Positions 8,189 to 21,585 are shown, counted from the stretch's first letter. The stretch: DNA of 64,000 nucleotides from Aulostomus chinensis (GCA_037954235.1 JBBMOA010000002.1:2957051-3021050), one strand, 5' to 3'. The notes: generated by a model from the sequence alone, not told the origin. Program-made: numbers and translations.

Positions 8189-9712
8189 AGGGCCTGAGCC
8201 AGAAGGTACTTCTGGCGAAGACCCTATTATGTTTGCTCGGCAGAGCAACACATTAGCAGCACTAAAAACACTAAAAACACACACTAAACAGTGTCCCAGG
8301 CCCCCCCAACACCCATGAGGCAACTGGGCCAGACGGCCCGGAGCCAGTTTTCACATACACACCCATTCAAAACCTGGTATTATACTGTTCTTGCTCTCAA
8401 TGAGTGCGCGCTATATGCGCATAATGCGCATAACGCGCATAATCTAATTTGACCCCCTGAACATGCATGAAATTCGCTGAAATTTGGCACAATCGTTCGG
8501 TATGTCTCAACATTCACTAATCAAAAACAAAAACGCCACTAAAGTCTATAGCGCCACCTAGGGAGCCACACAAAAAAAAGATAATTTTTTTTAATTTCGC
8601 GCGCTATAACTCCTCACACAAAACTCCCACAGACATGGGACCAACACCGTTGGACTCGTCTCATCAAGACGAACAATTCTTACACTCTGACCCCTCACCT
8701 ATCTCCAACAGAATGTCCACAAATTGGACAAAACTGTCAAAATCAGGACTTTTTTTACTCCCCGAACAAAATCTATCTCCTCCTAAACCGTAAATGCCAG
8801 GGCTTCCAAACTTTCACACATTACTCTCCCAACTGTGCTGATTAAAAGTTCAGTAAGAATAATATACTACGCGCTCGGTTTGGATTTTATAAGCTCTCAA
8901 AGTGGGGGAGACACGTTTCACGCTTACAATGGAAGTCTATGGGGGGAGCGTGTCCTCTCAGGGTACATACTCTCAAACAAATGCTTCTCACGTCTATACC
9001 ATATATCGCACAGCTTTTAAAAACATATCACTGTATTCCTGACAAAAATCCCTACAAAAATATGGTATTTTGTGTTACTTTTGACCAACGTAGGCCGAGT
9101 TATTCAGCTTTTACACACTACATTTCTTTTAATCCTCCACTCTCTCCACTCTAGCACAGATCAAAGAAAGTGCAGCGGGGGAGGGGTTTTTAATGAGCCA
9201 GCTGGCAGCTCTGCTCTCAGCTCTGCTCTCAGCTCTGACAGACATGGCAGAGATTTGTTTACTGTAGTCATGGAAACCAGAATTGTAGCTTCTCTGCCCT
9301 CATGTACATACTCTCAAACAAACACTTGTCGCTTCTAAATTAAAACACTCACACATTCAAAAAGCACACCATTGAATTCCTGAGAAAAAACTCTACGCAC
9401 TGATGTCTTTACATTCCACTTTTGACCCATATATGCAGAGTTATGACTGTGTTTCACAGTTAAACTGCCAAATCCTCCTCTGCTCTCCACTCTGACACAG
9501 ATGGCAGAGAGCGAGCAGAGAAGGGAGGGGCTCTTAAAGGGCCGGCTCTCAGCTCTGCACTCACACTGTGCAGCGCACTGAGGCTCATATCTCCTAAACT
9601 ACAAGGCCTAGGGATTTGCCGATTACACCGTTGGATTCGGGCCGGTGTCAAGGACGCGGCCGTAGGCCGCGCGGGGGCTCAGGCCCTAACAACGCTGCTT
9701 GCAGCTTTAATT
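8189..9712 (+). mobile_element. C unit (1524 bp)
   Basis: Same length as the C unit at 3797 (offset 4392) and the one at 28331, and no difference seen where compared. Type-1 3' end with the TTGGATTCGGG variant just before it. Two 257-bp repeat copies. Confidence 0.88.
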
Positions 9713-10594
9713 AGGGCCTGAGCCAGAAGGTACTTCTGGGCGAAGACCCTATTATGTTTCGAAGTCAGAGAGACACGAAGTCAGCGCTAAAAGCAGTAAA
9801 AATACACACTTAGGAGCATCACAGGCCTCTAAAAACATCACAGGGGGGTCCGGGGGGGGACGGGGGGTGAGGTCCCCCATTGAAACCAATGGTGGCAAAA
9901 ATTATATCTGAAATTGCTCCGTTTTATTAGGGCCTGAGCCAGAAGGTACTTCTGGGCGAAGACCCTATTATGTTTCGAAGTCAGAGAGACACGAAGTCAG
10001 CGCTAAAAGCAGTAAAAACACACACTTAGGAGGATCACAGGCCTCTAAAAACATCACAGGAGGGTCCGGGGGGGGACGGGGGGTGAGGTCCCCCATTGAA
10101 ACCAATGGTGGCAAAAATTATATCTGAAATTGCTTCGTTTTTAGGGCCTGAGCCAGAAGGTACTTCTGGGCGAAGACCCTATTATGTTTCGAAGTCAGAG
10201 AGACACGAAGTCAGCGCTAAAAGCAGTAAAAAAACACACTTAGGAGCATCACAGGCCTCTAAAAACATCACAGGGGGGTCCGGGGGGGGACAGGGGGGTG
10301 AGGTCCCCCATTGAAACCAATGGTGGCACAAATTGTATCTGAAATTGCTGCGTTTTATTATTATTATTAGGGCCTGAGCCAGAAGGTACTTCTGGGCGAA
10401 GACCCTATTATGTTTCGAAGTCAGAGAGACACGAAGTCAGCGCTAAAAGCAGTAAAAACACACACTTAGGAGCATCACAGGCCTCTAAAAACATCACAGG
10501 GGGGTCCGGGGGGGGACAGGGGGGTGAGGTCTCCCATTGAAACCAATGGTGGCAAAATTATATCTGAAATTGTTAAGTTTTTTGGGTTATTATT
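9713..10594 (+). repeat. Four tandem A modules
   Basis: Copies at 9713-9928, 9929-10142, 10143-10368 and 10369-10594, separated by TTTTATT, a T run, (ATT)4 and TTTGGGTTATT. G-run details differ between copies (ACGGGGGG or ACAGGGGGG). CCATTG/AAAC/CAATGG forms a hairpin at 9877-9892. The group recurs at 29855-30736. Confidence 0.87.
9842..9869 (+). other. G-run segment of an A module (quadruplex-prone)
   Basis: Three runs of 6-8 G separated by 2-3 nt (GGGGGG, TCC, GGGGGGGG, AC, GGGGGG). The same layout is in every A module, always on the plus strand. The runs are long enough to supply four G3 tracts, so a G-quadruplex is plausible; this is inferred from composition only. Confidence 0.6.
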
Positions 10595-11861
10595 AGGGCC
10601 TGAGCCAGAAGGTACTTCTGGCGAAGACCCTATTATGTTTGCTCGGCAGAGCAACACATTAGCAGCACTAAAAACACTAAAAACACACACTAAACAGTGT
10701 CCCAGGCCCCCCCAACACCCATTAGGCAACTGGGTCAGACGGCCCGGAGCCAGTTTTCACATACACACCCATTCAAAACCTGGTATTATACTGTTCTTGC
10801 TCTCAATGAGTGCGCGCTATATGCGCATAATTCGCATAACGCGCATAATCTAATTTGACCCCCTGAACATGCATGAAATTCGCTGAAATTCGGCACAATC
10901 GTTCGGTATGTCTCAACATTCACTAATCAAAAACAAAAACGCCGCAAAAGTCTATAGCGCCACCTAGGGAGCCACACAAAAAAAAGATAATTTTTTTTAA
11001 TTTCGCGCGCTATAACTCCTCACACAAAACTCCCACAAACATGGGACCAACACCTTTGGACTCGTCTCATCAAGACGAACAATTCTTACACTCTGACCCC
11101 TCACCTATCTCCAACAGAATGTCCACAAATTGGACAAAACTGTCAAAATCAGGACTTTTTTTACTCCCCGAACAAAATCTATCTCCTCCTAAACCGTAAA
11201 TGCCAGGGCTTCCAAACTTTCACACATTACTCTCCCAACTGTGCTGATTAAAAGTTCAGTAAGAATAATATACTACGCGCTCGGTTCCCATTTTATAAGC
11301 CGTCAAAGTCGGGGAGACACGTTTCACGCTTACAATGGAAGTCAATGGGGAGGCCGTGTCCTCTCATGGTACATACTCTCGAACAAATGCTTCTCACGTC
11401 TATACCATACATCGCACAGCTTTTAAAAACATATCACTGTATTCCTGACAAAAATCCCTACAAAAATATGGTATTTTGTGTTACTTTTGACCAACGTAGG
11501 CCGAGTTATTCAGCTTTTACACACTACATTTCTCTTAATCCTCCACTCTCTCCACTCTAGCACAGATCAAAGAAAGTGGAGCGGGGGAGGGGTTCTTAAT
11601 GGGCCAGCTGGCAGCTCTGCTCTCAGCTCTGCTCTCCACTCTGACAGAGATGGCAGAGAGCGAGCAGAGAAGGGAGGGGCTCTTAAAGGGCCGGCTCTCA
11701 GCTCTGCAGTCACACTGTGCAGCGAACTGAGGCTCGTATCTCCTAAACTACAAGGCCTAGGGATTTGCCGATTACACCGTTGGATTCGGGCCGGTGTCAA
11801 GGACGCGGCCGTAGGCCGCGCGGGGGCTCAGGCCCTAACAACGCTGCTTGCAGCTTTAATT
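10595..11861 (+). mobile_element. C unit lacking one 257-bp repeat (1267 bp)
   Basis: C-type 5' end with the variant AACTGGGTCAGACGG and the TTCGCATAA repeat variant. It is exactly 257 bp shorter than the standard 1524-bp C unit because one internal repeat copy is gone. It carries private changes (ACACCTTTGGACTC, TCGGTTCCCATTTTA) that the copy at 30737 shares. Type-1 3' end. Confidence 0.87.
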
Positions 11862-13061
11862 ATTCTTTCATTCTTCCGCCGCCTCTTTAACGCTTAATTT
11901 CACCCCCTGAACATGCATGAAATTCGCTGAATTTTTGCACGCACGTCCGGTCTGGCGAAAAATTTTATATTTAAAAAAAAAAATTCAGAAAAACTCTATA
12001 GCGCCACCTAGGGAGCAAAAAAACAAACCAAAAAGTTTGGAGCGCTATAACTTCTTGCACGAATGTCCCACAGACACGGGACCAACACTGTTGCACTCGT
12101 CTCATCAAGACGAAAAATTCATACGCTCTGACCTCTCACCTATCTGCAACACAATGTCCACAAATTGGACAAAACTGTCAAAAAAAGGAATTTTTTACTC
12201 CCCGAACAAAATCTATCTCCTCCTAAACCGTAAATGGCATCGCTTCCAAACTTTCACACATTACTCTCCCAACTGTGCTGATTAAAAGTTCAGTAAGAAT
12301 AATATACTACGCGCTCGGTTTGGATTTTATAAGCCGTCAAAGTCGGGGAGACACATTTCACGCTTACAATGGAAGTCAATGGGGTGGCCGTGTCCTCTCA
12401 TTGTACATACTCTCGAACAAACACTTGTCACGTCTACACTGAAACTCTCACAGCTTCACAAAACACACCAGTCGATTCCTCAGAAAAATCTCTACAAAAA
12501 TATGGAATTATATTCCACTTCCAAGCAACAAAAGCAGAGTTATTTGCTTTTCACACACTAAAAATGTACACTTTTTAGCTGCTCTCCACTCAGGCACAGA
12601 TAGCAGAGATTTGTTTACTGTAGTCATGGAAACCACAATTGGAGCTTCTCTGCCCTCATGTACATACTCTCAAACAAACACTTGTAGCTTCTAAACTAAA
12701 ACACTCACACCTTCAGAAAACACACCATTGAATTCCTGAGAAAAAACTCTACGCACTGATGTCTTTACTTTCAACTTTTGACCAACATATGCTGAGTTAT
12801 GACTGGTTTTCACAGCAAAACTGCCAAATCCTCCTCTGCTCTCCACTCTGACACAGATGGCAGAGAGCGAGCAGAGAAGGGAGGGGCTCTTAAAGGGCCG
12901 GCTCTCAGCTCTGCAGTCACACTGTGCAGCGCACTGAGGCTCGTATCTCCTAAAGTACAAGGCCTAGGGATTTGCCGATTACACCGTTGGATTGGGGCCG
13001 GCGATCCGGCTGCGGTTAGGCGGGGGCTCAGGCCCTAACAACGCTGCTTGCAGCTTTAATT
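11862..13061 (+). mobile_element. D unit (1200 bp)
   Basis: Begins ATTCTTTCATTCTTCCGCCGCC directly after the preceding 3' end with no A module beside it, so it may be the separated right half of an older A+D element. Two 257-bp repeat copies. The 3' end is type 2 but reads CCGGCT, which weakens the stem. Confidence 0.85.
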
Positions 13062-13499
13062 AGGGCCTGAGCCAGAAGGTACTTCTGGGCGAAGACCCTA
13101 TTATGTTTCGAAGTCAGAGAGACACGAAGTCAGCGCTAAAAGCAGTAAAAAAACACACTTAGGAGCATCACAGGCCTCTAAAAACATCACAGGAGGGTCC
13201 GGGGGGGGACAGGGGGGTGAGGTCCCCCATTGAAACCTATGGTGGCAAAAATTATATCTGAAATTGTAAAGTTTTTTTATTAGGGCCTGAGCCAGAAGGT
13301 ACTTCTGGGCGAAGACCCTATTATGTTTCGAAGTCAGAGAGACACGAAGTCAGCGCTAAAAGCAGTAAAAACACACACTTAGGAACATCACAGGCCTCTA
13401 AAAACATCACAGGGGGGTCCGGGGGGGGACAGGGGGGTGAGGTCCCCCATTGAAACCTATGGTGGCAAAAATTATATCTGAAATTGCTCCGTTTTTTTT
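13062..13499 (+). repeat. Two tandem A modules
   Basis: Copies at 13062-13281 (ends GTAAAGTTTTTTTATT) and 13282-13499 (ends GCTCCGTTTTTTT). The second leads into a B unit. Confidence 0.86.
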
Positions 13500-14484
13500 A
13501 GGGCCTGAGCCAGTCCCTGGCGAAGACCCTATTATGTTTCGAAGTCACACTCGCCACTTCAAAAGTAAATTTGACCCCCTAAACATGCATGAAAACTCAC
13601 CAAATTTGGTAAGCACATCAGGTGCGGCGAAAAATTCGATAATTAAAAAAAAAAGAGGCGCTCTACTCAATAGCGCCACCTACATACACAAAAAACCACG
13701 CCACAGACTGTAGGAATGTCCTACAGACATGGGACAAACACCATTGAACTCGTCTCATCAAGACGGATAAATCATACACTCACACCCCTGACCTAACTGT
13801 AACAGGATGTCCACAATTTGGACACGAATGTCTAATTTTGGACAATTTTGCGCCCCGAACAAAATCTATCTCCTCCTGAACCGTAAATGCCAGGGCTTCC
13901 AAACTTTCACACATTACTCTCCCAACTGTGCTCTTCAAAAATCTTTAAAGGCTAATATACTACGCGCTCGGTTTGGATTTTATGAGCCGTCAAAGTGGGG
14001 GAGACACTTTTCGCCTTACAATGGAAGTCTATGGGGAGAGCGTGTCCTCTCAGGGTACATACTCTCAAACAAATGCTTCTCACATCTACACCATACATTC
14101 CACAGCTTTTAAAAACACAACACTGTATTCCTGACAAAAATCCCTACAAAAATATGGTATTTTGTGTGACTTTTGACCAACGTATGACGACTTATTCAGC
14201 TTTTACACACTATATTTCTCTTAATCCTCCACTCTCTCCACTCCAGCACAGATCAGACACAGTGCAGCGGGGGAGGGGTTCTTAAAGGGCCAGCTGGCAG
14301 CTCTGCTCTCAGCTCTGCTCTCAGCTCTGCACTCACACTGTGCAGCGCACTGAGGCTCATATCTCCTCAACTACAAGGCCTAGGGATTTGCCGATTACAC
14401 CGTTGGATTGGGGCCGGTGTCAAGGACGCGGCCATAGGCCGCGCGGGGGCTCAGGCCCTAACAACGCTGCTTGCAGCTTTAATT
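13500..14484 (+). mobile_element. B unit with short minisatellite (985 bp)
   Basis: B 5' end. It is 63 bp shorter than the reference B unit, having lost one GAGCGAGCAGAG segment between CTCTCAGCTCTG repeats. It shares the CTCTTCAAAAATCTTTAAAG variant with the B unit at 2575. The type-1 hairpin has loop ATA instead of GTA, leaving the stem intact. Confidence 0.86.
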
Positions 14485-14487
14485 ATT

Positions 14488-14950
14488 AGGGCCTGAGCCA
14501 GAAGGTACTTCTGGGCGAAGACCCTATTATGTTTCGAAGTCAGAGAGACACGAAGTCAGCGCTAAAAGCAGTAAAAACACACACTTAGGAGCATCACAGG
14601 CCTCTAAAAACATCACAGGGGGGTCCGGGGGGGGACAGGGGGGTGAGGTCTCCCATTGAAAACAATGGTGGCAGAATTATATCTGAAATTGCTGCGTTTT
14701 AATATTATTATTATTAGGGCCTGAGCCAGAAGGTACTTCTGGGCGAAGACCCTATTATGTTTCGAAGTCAGAGAGACACGAAGTCAGCGCTAAAAGCAGT
14801 AAAAACACACACTTAGGAGCATCACAAGCCTCTAAAAACATCACAGGGGGGTCCGGGGGGGGACGGGGGGTGAGGTCTCCCATTGAAAACAATGGTGGCA
14901 CAAATTATATCTGAAATTGCTGCGTTTTAATATTATTATTATTATTATTA
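14488..14950 (+). repeat. Two A modules, the second joined to a D body
   Basis: Copies at 14488-14715 and 14716-14950, each ending GCTGCGTTTTAATATTATT. The second runs through (ATT)6 into CTTTCTTTCTTC, so 14716-16149 reads as one complete A+D element. Confidence 0.85.
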
Positions 14951-16149
14951 TTCTTTCTTTCTTCTCCCGCCACTTTGACGCTTAATTTGACCCCCTGAAC
15001 ATGCATGAAATTCGATGAAATTTGGCACGCACATCCGGTCCGGCAAAAAATTCGATCTTTTAAAAAAAAAAATTGCAAAAACTGTATAGCGCCACCTAGG
15101 GAGCCAAAAAACCACATCACAACAATTGGAGTGCTATAACTTCTTGCACGAATGTCCCACAGACATGGGACCAACACTGTTGGACTCGTCTCATCAAGAC
15201 GAAAATTTCATACACTCTGACCTCTCACCTATCTCCAACAGAATGTCCACAAATTGGACAAAACTGTCAAAAAAGGACTTTTTTTACTCCCCAAACAAAA
15301 TCGATCTAGTCCTCGGGCATTAATTGTATCGCTTCCAAACTTTCACACCTCAATCACACAACTGTGCTCTTCACAAATCTTCAAAGGTTTTTATATGAAT
15401 CGCTCAGATTCCGTTTTATAAGCCGTCAAAGTCGGGGAGACACGTTTTACGTTACAATGGAAGTCAATGGGGAGGCCGTGTCCTCTCATGGTACATACTC
15501 TCGAACAAATGCTTCTCACGTCTACACTGAAACTCTCACAGCTTCACAAAACACACCACTGGATTCCTCAGAAAAATCCCTACGAAAATATGGGATTACA
15601 TTGCACTTTGAAGCAACATATGCAGAGTTATTTGACTTTCACACACTGAAAATGTGGATTTTTCAGCTGCTCTCCACTCCTGCACAGATGGCAGAGATTT
15701 GTTTACTGTAGTCATGGAAACCACAATTGGAGGATCTTTGCCCTCAGGTACATACTCTCAAACAAACACTTGTATCTTCTAAACTAAAAGACTCACACCT
15801 TCAGAAAACACACCATTGAATTCCTGAGAAAAAACTCTACGCACTGATGTCTTTACTTTCAACTTTTGACCAACATATGCTGAGTTATGACTGTGTTTCA
15901 CAGTTAAACTGCCAAATCCTCCTCTGCTCTCCACTCTGACAGAGATGGCAGAGAGCGAGCAGAGAAGGGAGGGGCTCTTAAAGGGCCGGCTCTCAACTCT
16001 GCACTCACACTGTGCAGCGCACTGAGGCTCGTATCTCCTAAACTACAAGGCCTAGGGATTTGCCGATTGCACCGTTGGATTGGGGCCGGCGATCCGGCCG
16101 CGGTTAGGCGGGGGCTCAGGCCCTAACAACGCTGCTTGCAGCTTTAATT
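14951..16149 (+). mobile_element. D body of a complete A+D element
   Basis: Starts TTCTTTCTTTCTTCTCCCGCC. It carries a distinct body subtype (GAAATTCGATGAAATTTGG, CGATCTAGTCCTCGGGCATT, TTTATATGAATCGCTCAG) also seen at 17577, 20385 and 63053. Type-2 3' end, followed by one ATT. Confidence 0.85.
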
Positions 16150-16152
16150 ATT

Positions 16153-16380
16153 AGGGCCTGAGCCAGAAGGTACTTCTGGGCGAAGACCCTATTATGTTTC
16201 GAAGTCAGAGAGACACGAAGTCAGCGCTAAAAGCAGTAAAAACACACACTTAGGAGGATCACAGGCCTCTAAAAACATCACAGGAGGGTCCGGGGGGGGA
16301 CCGGGGGGTGAGGTCCCCCATTGAAACCAATGGTGGCAAAAATTTTATCTGAAATTGTAAAATTTCTTGACTTATTATTG
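16153..16380 (+). repeat. A module joined to D
   Basis: A module ending GAAATTGTAAAATTTCTTGACTTATTATTG and running into the D body at 16381. The junction is a degenerated (ATT)n. Confidence 0.84.
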
Positions 16381-17576
16381 TTTCTTTCTTCTCCCGCCAC
16401 TTTGAGGCTTAATTTGACCCCCTGAACATGCATGAAATTCGCTGAAATTTTGCACACACGTCCGGTCTGGCGAAAAATTTTATATTTAAAAAAATTTTTT
16501 CGCAAAAACTCAATAGCGCCACCTAGGGAGCCAAAAAACTCGCAAAAAATTTGGAGCGCTATAACTGCTTGTACAAATGTCCCACAGACACGGGACCAAC
16601 ACCGTTGCACTCGTCTCATCAAGACGAAAATTTCATACGCTCTGACCTCTCACCTATCTACAACACAATGTCCACAAATTGGACAAAACTGTCAAAAAGA
16701 GGACTTTTGCTCCTCCCCGAACAAAATCTATCTCCTCCTAAACCGTAAATGGCACCGCTTCCAGACTTTCACACATTACTCTCCCAACACTGCTCTTCAA
16801 AAATCTTTAAAGGCTAATATACTACGCGCTCGGTTTGGATTTTATAAGCCGTCAAAGTCGGGGAGACACGTTTCACGGTTACAATGGAAGTCAATGGGGT
16901 GGCCGTGTCCTCTCATGGTACAAACTCTCGAACAAATGCTTCTCACGTCTAAACTAAAACTCTCACAGCTTCACAAAACATACCAGTCAATTCCTGAGAA
17001 AAATCTCTACAAAAATATGGTATTATATTCCACTTCCAAGCAACAAATGCAGAGTTATTTGCTTTTTACACACTAAAAATGTACACTTTTCAGCTGCTCT
17101 CCACTCAGGCACAGATGGCAGAAATTTGTTTACTGTAGTCATGGAAACCACAATTGGAGGGTCTCTGCCCTCATGTACATACTCTCAAACAAACACTTGT
17201 AGCTTCTAAACTAAAAGACTCACACCTTCAGAAAACACACCATTGAATTCCTGACAAAAAAATCTACGCACTGATGTCTTTACATTCCACTTTTGACCCA
17301 CATATGCTGAGTTATGACTGTGTTTCACAGTTAAACTGCCAAATCCTCCTCTGCTCTCAGCTCTGACAGAGATGGCAGAGAGCGAGCAGAGAAGGGAGGG
17401 GCTCTTAAAGGGCCGGCTCTCAGCTCTGCACTCACACTGTGCAGCGCACTGAGGCTCGTATCTTCTAAACTACAAGGCCTAGGGATTTGCCGATTACACC
17501 GTTGGATTCGGGCCGGCGATCCGGCCGCAGTTAGGCGGGGGCTCAGGCCCTAACAACGCTGCTTGCAGCTTTAATT
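16381..17576 (+). mobile_element. D body of a complete A+D element
   Basis: Contains the longest D-internal frame (214 codons, 16432-17076), which I regard as chance: its peptide is simply the repeat translated and has no recognisable domain. Carries the ACTGCTCTTCAAAAATC variant. Type-2 3' end reading CCGGCCGCAGTTAGG. Confidence 0.85.
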
Positions 17577-18851
17577 ATTATTATTCTTTCTTTCTTCTCC
17601 CGCCACTTTGACGCTTAATTTGACCCCCTGAACATGCATGAAATTCGATGAAATTTGGCACGCACGTCCGGTCCGGCAAAAAATTCGATCTTTTAAAAAA
17701 AAAATTTGCAAAAACTGTATAGCGCCACCTAGGGAGCCAAAAAACTCGCAAAAAATTGGGAGCGCTATAACTGCTTGCACGAATGTCCCACAGACATGGG
17801 ACCAACACCGTTGGACTCGTCTCATCAAGACGAAAATTTCATACGCTCTGACCTCTCACCTATCTACAACAGAATGTCCACAAATTGGACAAAACTGTCA
17901 AAAAAGGACTTTTTTTACTCCCCAAACAAAATCGATCTCGTCCTCGGGCATTAATTGTATCGCTTCCAAACTTTCACACCTCAATCACACAACTGTGCTC
18001 TTCACAAATCTTCAAAGGTTTTTATATGAATCGCTCAGATTCCGTTTTATAAGCCGTCAAAGTCGGGGAGACACGTTTTACGTTACAATGGAAGTCAATG
18101 GGGAGGCCGTGTCCTCTCATGGTACATACTCTCGAAAAATGCTTCTCACGTCTATACCATACATCGCACAGCTTTTAAAAACAGATCACTGTATTCCTGA
18201 CAAAAATCTCTACAAAAATATGGTATTTTGTGTTACTTTTGACCAACGTATGCCGAGTTATTCAGCTTTTACACACTACATTTCTCTGAATCCTCCACTC
18301 TCTCCACTCTAGCACAGATCAAAGAAAGTGCAGCGGGGGAGGGGTTTTTAATGGGCCAGCTGGCAGCTCTGCTCTCAGCTCTGACAGAGATGGCAGAGAT
18401 TTGTTTACTGTAGTCATGGAAACCACAATTGGAGGGTCTCTGCCCTCATGTACATACTCTCAAACAAACACTTGTAGCTTCCAAACTAAAACACTCACAC
18501 CTTCAGAAAACACACCATTGAATTCCTGAGAAAAAACTCTGCGCACTGATGTCTTTACTTTCAACTTTTGACCCACATATGCTGAGTTATGACTGGTTTT
18601 CACAGTAAAACTGTCAAATCCTCCTCTGCTCTCCACTCTGACACAGATGGCAGAGAGCGAGCAGAGAAGGGAGGGGCTCTTAAAGGGCCGGCTCTCAACT
18701 CTGCAGTCACACTGTGCAGCGAACTGAGGCTCGTATCTCCTAAACTACAAGGCCTAGGGATTTGCCGATTACACCGTTGGATTGGGGCCGGCGATCCGGC
18801 CGCGGTTAGGCGGGGGCTCAGGCCCTAACAACGCTGCTTGCAGCTTTAATT
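17577..18851 (+). mobile_element. Mosaic D unit (1275 bp)
   Basis: The left part is the CGATGAAATTTGG body subtype. From about 18140 it switches to C-like sequence (CTATACCATACATCGCACAG, GCAGCGGGGGAGGGG). It then returns to D-like sequence with a type-2 3' end. The internal switch points suggest crossover or gene conversion between units. Confidence 0.82.
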
Positions 18852-20384
18852 AGGGCCTGAGCCAGAAGGTACTTCTGGCGAAGACCCTATTATGTTTGCT
18901 CGGCAGAGCAACACATTAGCAGCACTAAAAACACTAAAAACACACACTAAACAGTGTCCCAGGCCCCCCCAACACCCATGAGGCAACTGGGCCAGACGGC
19001 CCGGAGCCAGTTTTCACATACACACCCATTCAAAACCTGGTATTATACTGTTCTTGCTCTCAATGAGTGCGCGCTATATGCGCATAATGCGCATAATGCG
19101 CATAACGCGCATAATCTAATTTGACCCCCTGAACATGCATGAAATTCGCTGAATTTCGGCACAATCGTTCGGTATGTCTCAACATTCACTAATCAAAAAC
19201 AAAAACGCCACAAAAGTCTATAGCGCCACCTAGGGAGCCACACAAAAAAAAGATAATTTTTTTTAATTTCGCGCGCTATAACTCCTCACACAAAACTCCC
19301 ACAGACATGGGACCAACACCGTTGGACTCGTCTCATCAAGACGAACAATTCTTACACTCTGACCCCTCACCTATCTCCAACAGAATGTCCACAAATTGGA
19401 CAAAACTGTCAAAATCAGGACTTTTTTTACTCCCCGAACAAAATCTATCTCCTCCTAAACCGTAAATGCCAGGGCTTCCAAACTTTCACACATTACTCTC
19501 CCAACTGTGCTCTTCAAAAATCTTTAAAGGCTAATATACTACGCGCTCGGTTTGGATTTTATAAGCCCTCAAAGTGGGGGAGACACGTTTCACGCTTACA
19601 ATGGAAGTCAATGGGGAGGCCGTGTCCTCTCATGGTACATACTCTCGAACAAATGCTTCTCACGTCTATACCATACATCGCACAGCTTTTAAAAACATAT
19701 CACTGTATTCCTGACAAAAATCCCTACAAAAATATGGTATTTTGTGTTACTTTCCACCAACGTAGGCCGAGTTATTCAGCTTTTACACACTACATTTCTC
19801 TGAATCCTCCACTCTCTCCACTCTAGCACAGATCAGACACAGTGCAGCGGGGGAGGGGTTCTTAAAGGGCCAGCTGGCAGCTCTGCTCTCAGCTCTGCTC
19901 TCAGCTCTGACAGAGATGGCAGAGATTTGTTTACTGTAGTCATGGAAACCACAATTGGCACTTCTCTGCCCTCATGTACATACTCTCAAACAAACACTTG
20001 TCGCTTCTAAATTAAAACACTCACACCTTCAGAAAACACACCATTGAATTCCTGAGAAAAAACTCTACGAACTGATGTCTTTACATTACACTTTTGACCA
20101 ACATATGCAGAGTTATGACTGTGTTTGTCAGTAAAACTGCCAAATCCTCCTCTGCTCTCAGCTCTGACAGAGATGGCAGAGAGCGAGCAGAGAAGGGAGG
20201 GGCTCTTAAAGGGCCGGCTCTCAGCTCTGCACTCACATTGTGCAGCGCACTGAGGCTCGTATCTCCTCAACTACAAGGCCTAGGGATTTGCCGATTACAC
20301 CGTTGGATTGGGGCCGGTGTCAAGGACGCGGCCGTAGGCCGCGCGGGGGCTCAGGCCCTAACAACGCTGCTTGCAGCTTTAATT
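18852..20384 (+). mobile_element. C unit with extra 9-bp repeat (1533 bp)
   Basis: C 5' end with four rather than three of the palindromic 9-mers (about 19076-19113), explaining the 9-bp excess. Variant CTCTTCAAAAATCTTTAAAG near 19510. Type-1 3' end. It directly follows a D unit with no A between. Confidence 0.86.
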
Positions 20385-21585
20385 ATTCTTTCTTTCTTCT
20401 CCCGCCACTTTGACGCTTAATTTGACCCCCTGAACATGCATGAAATTCGATGAAATTTGGCACGCACGTCCGGTCCGGCAAAAAATTCGATCTTTTAAAA
20501 AAAAAAATTTCAAAAACTGTATAGCGCCACCTAGGGAGCCAAAAAACCACATCACAACAATTGGAGTGCTATAACTTCTTGCACGAATGTCCCACAGACA
20601 TGGGACCAACACCATTGGACTCGTCTCATCAAGACGAAAATTTCATATGCTCTGACCTCTGACCTATCTACAACAGAATGTCCACAAATTGGACAAAACT
20701 GTCAAAAAAAGGACTTTTTTTCTCCCCAAACAAAATCGATCTTGTCCTCGGGCATTAATTGTATCGCTTCCAAACTTTCACACCTCAATCACACAACTGT
20801 GCTCTTCACAAATCTTCAAAGGTTTTTATATGAATCGCTCAGATTCCGTTTTATAAGCCGTCAAAGTCGGGGAGACACGTTTCACGCTTACAATGGAAGT
20901 CAATGGGGTGGCCGTGTCTTCTCATGGTACAAACTCTCGAACAAATGCTTCTCACGTCTAAACTAAAACTCTCACAGCTTCACAAAACATATCAGTCGAT
21001 TCCTCAGAAAAATCTCTACAAAAATATGGTATTATATTCCACTTCCAAGCAACATATGCGGAGTTATTTGATTTTCACACACTAAAAATGTACACTTTTC
21101 GGCTGCTCTCAACTCCTGCACAGATGGCAGAGATTTGTTTACTGTAGTCATGGAAACCACAATTGGAGGGTCTCTGCCCTCATGTACATACTCTCAAACA
21201 AACACTTGTAGCTTCTAAACTAAAACACTCACACCTTCAAAAAGCACACCATTGAATTCCTGACAAAAAACTCTACGCACTGATGTCTTTACATTCCACT
21301 TTTGACCAACATATGCTGAGTTATGACTGTTTTTCACAGTTAAACTGCCAAATCCTCCTCTGCTCTCCACTCTGACACAGATGGCAGAGAGCGAGCAGAG
21401 AAGGGAGGGGCTCTTAAAGGGCCGGCTCTCAGCTCTGCACTCGCACTGTGCAGCGAACTGAGGCTCGTATCTCCTAAACTACAAGGCCTAGGGATTTGCC
21501 GATTACACCGTTGGATTCGGGCCGGCGATCCGGCCGCGGTTAGGCGGGGGCTCAGGCCCTAACAACGCTGCTTGCAGCTTTAATT
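20385..21585 (+). mobile_element. D unit
   Basis: Starts ATTCTTTCTTTCTTCTCCCGCC straight after a C 3' end. Body of the CGATGAAATTTGG / CTCGGGCATT subtype. Two 257-bp repeats, type-2 3' end, followed by ATTATTATT leading into another D. Confidence 0.85.

Noticed and set aside
16432..18312. Frames of 214 and 224 codons (16432-17076 and 17638-18312) as possible proteins
   Set aside because: Both lie wholly inside D units. Related units break the same frame with stops and frameshifts, and the peptides show no domain, only translated repeat sequence.
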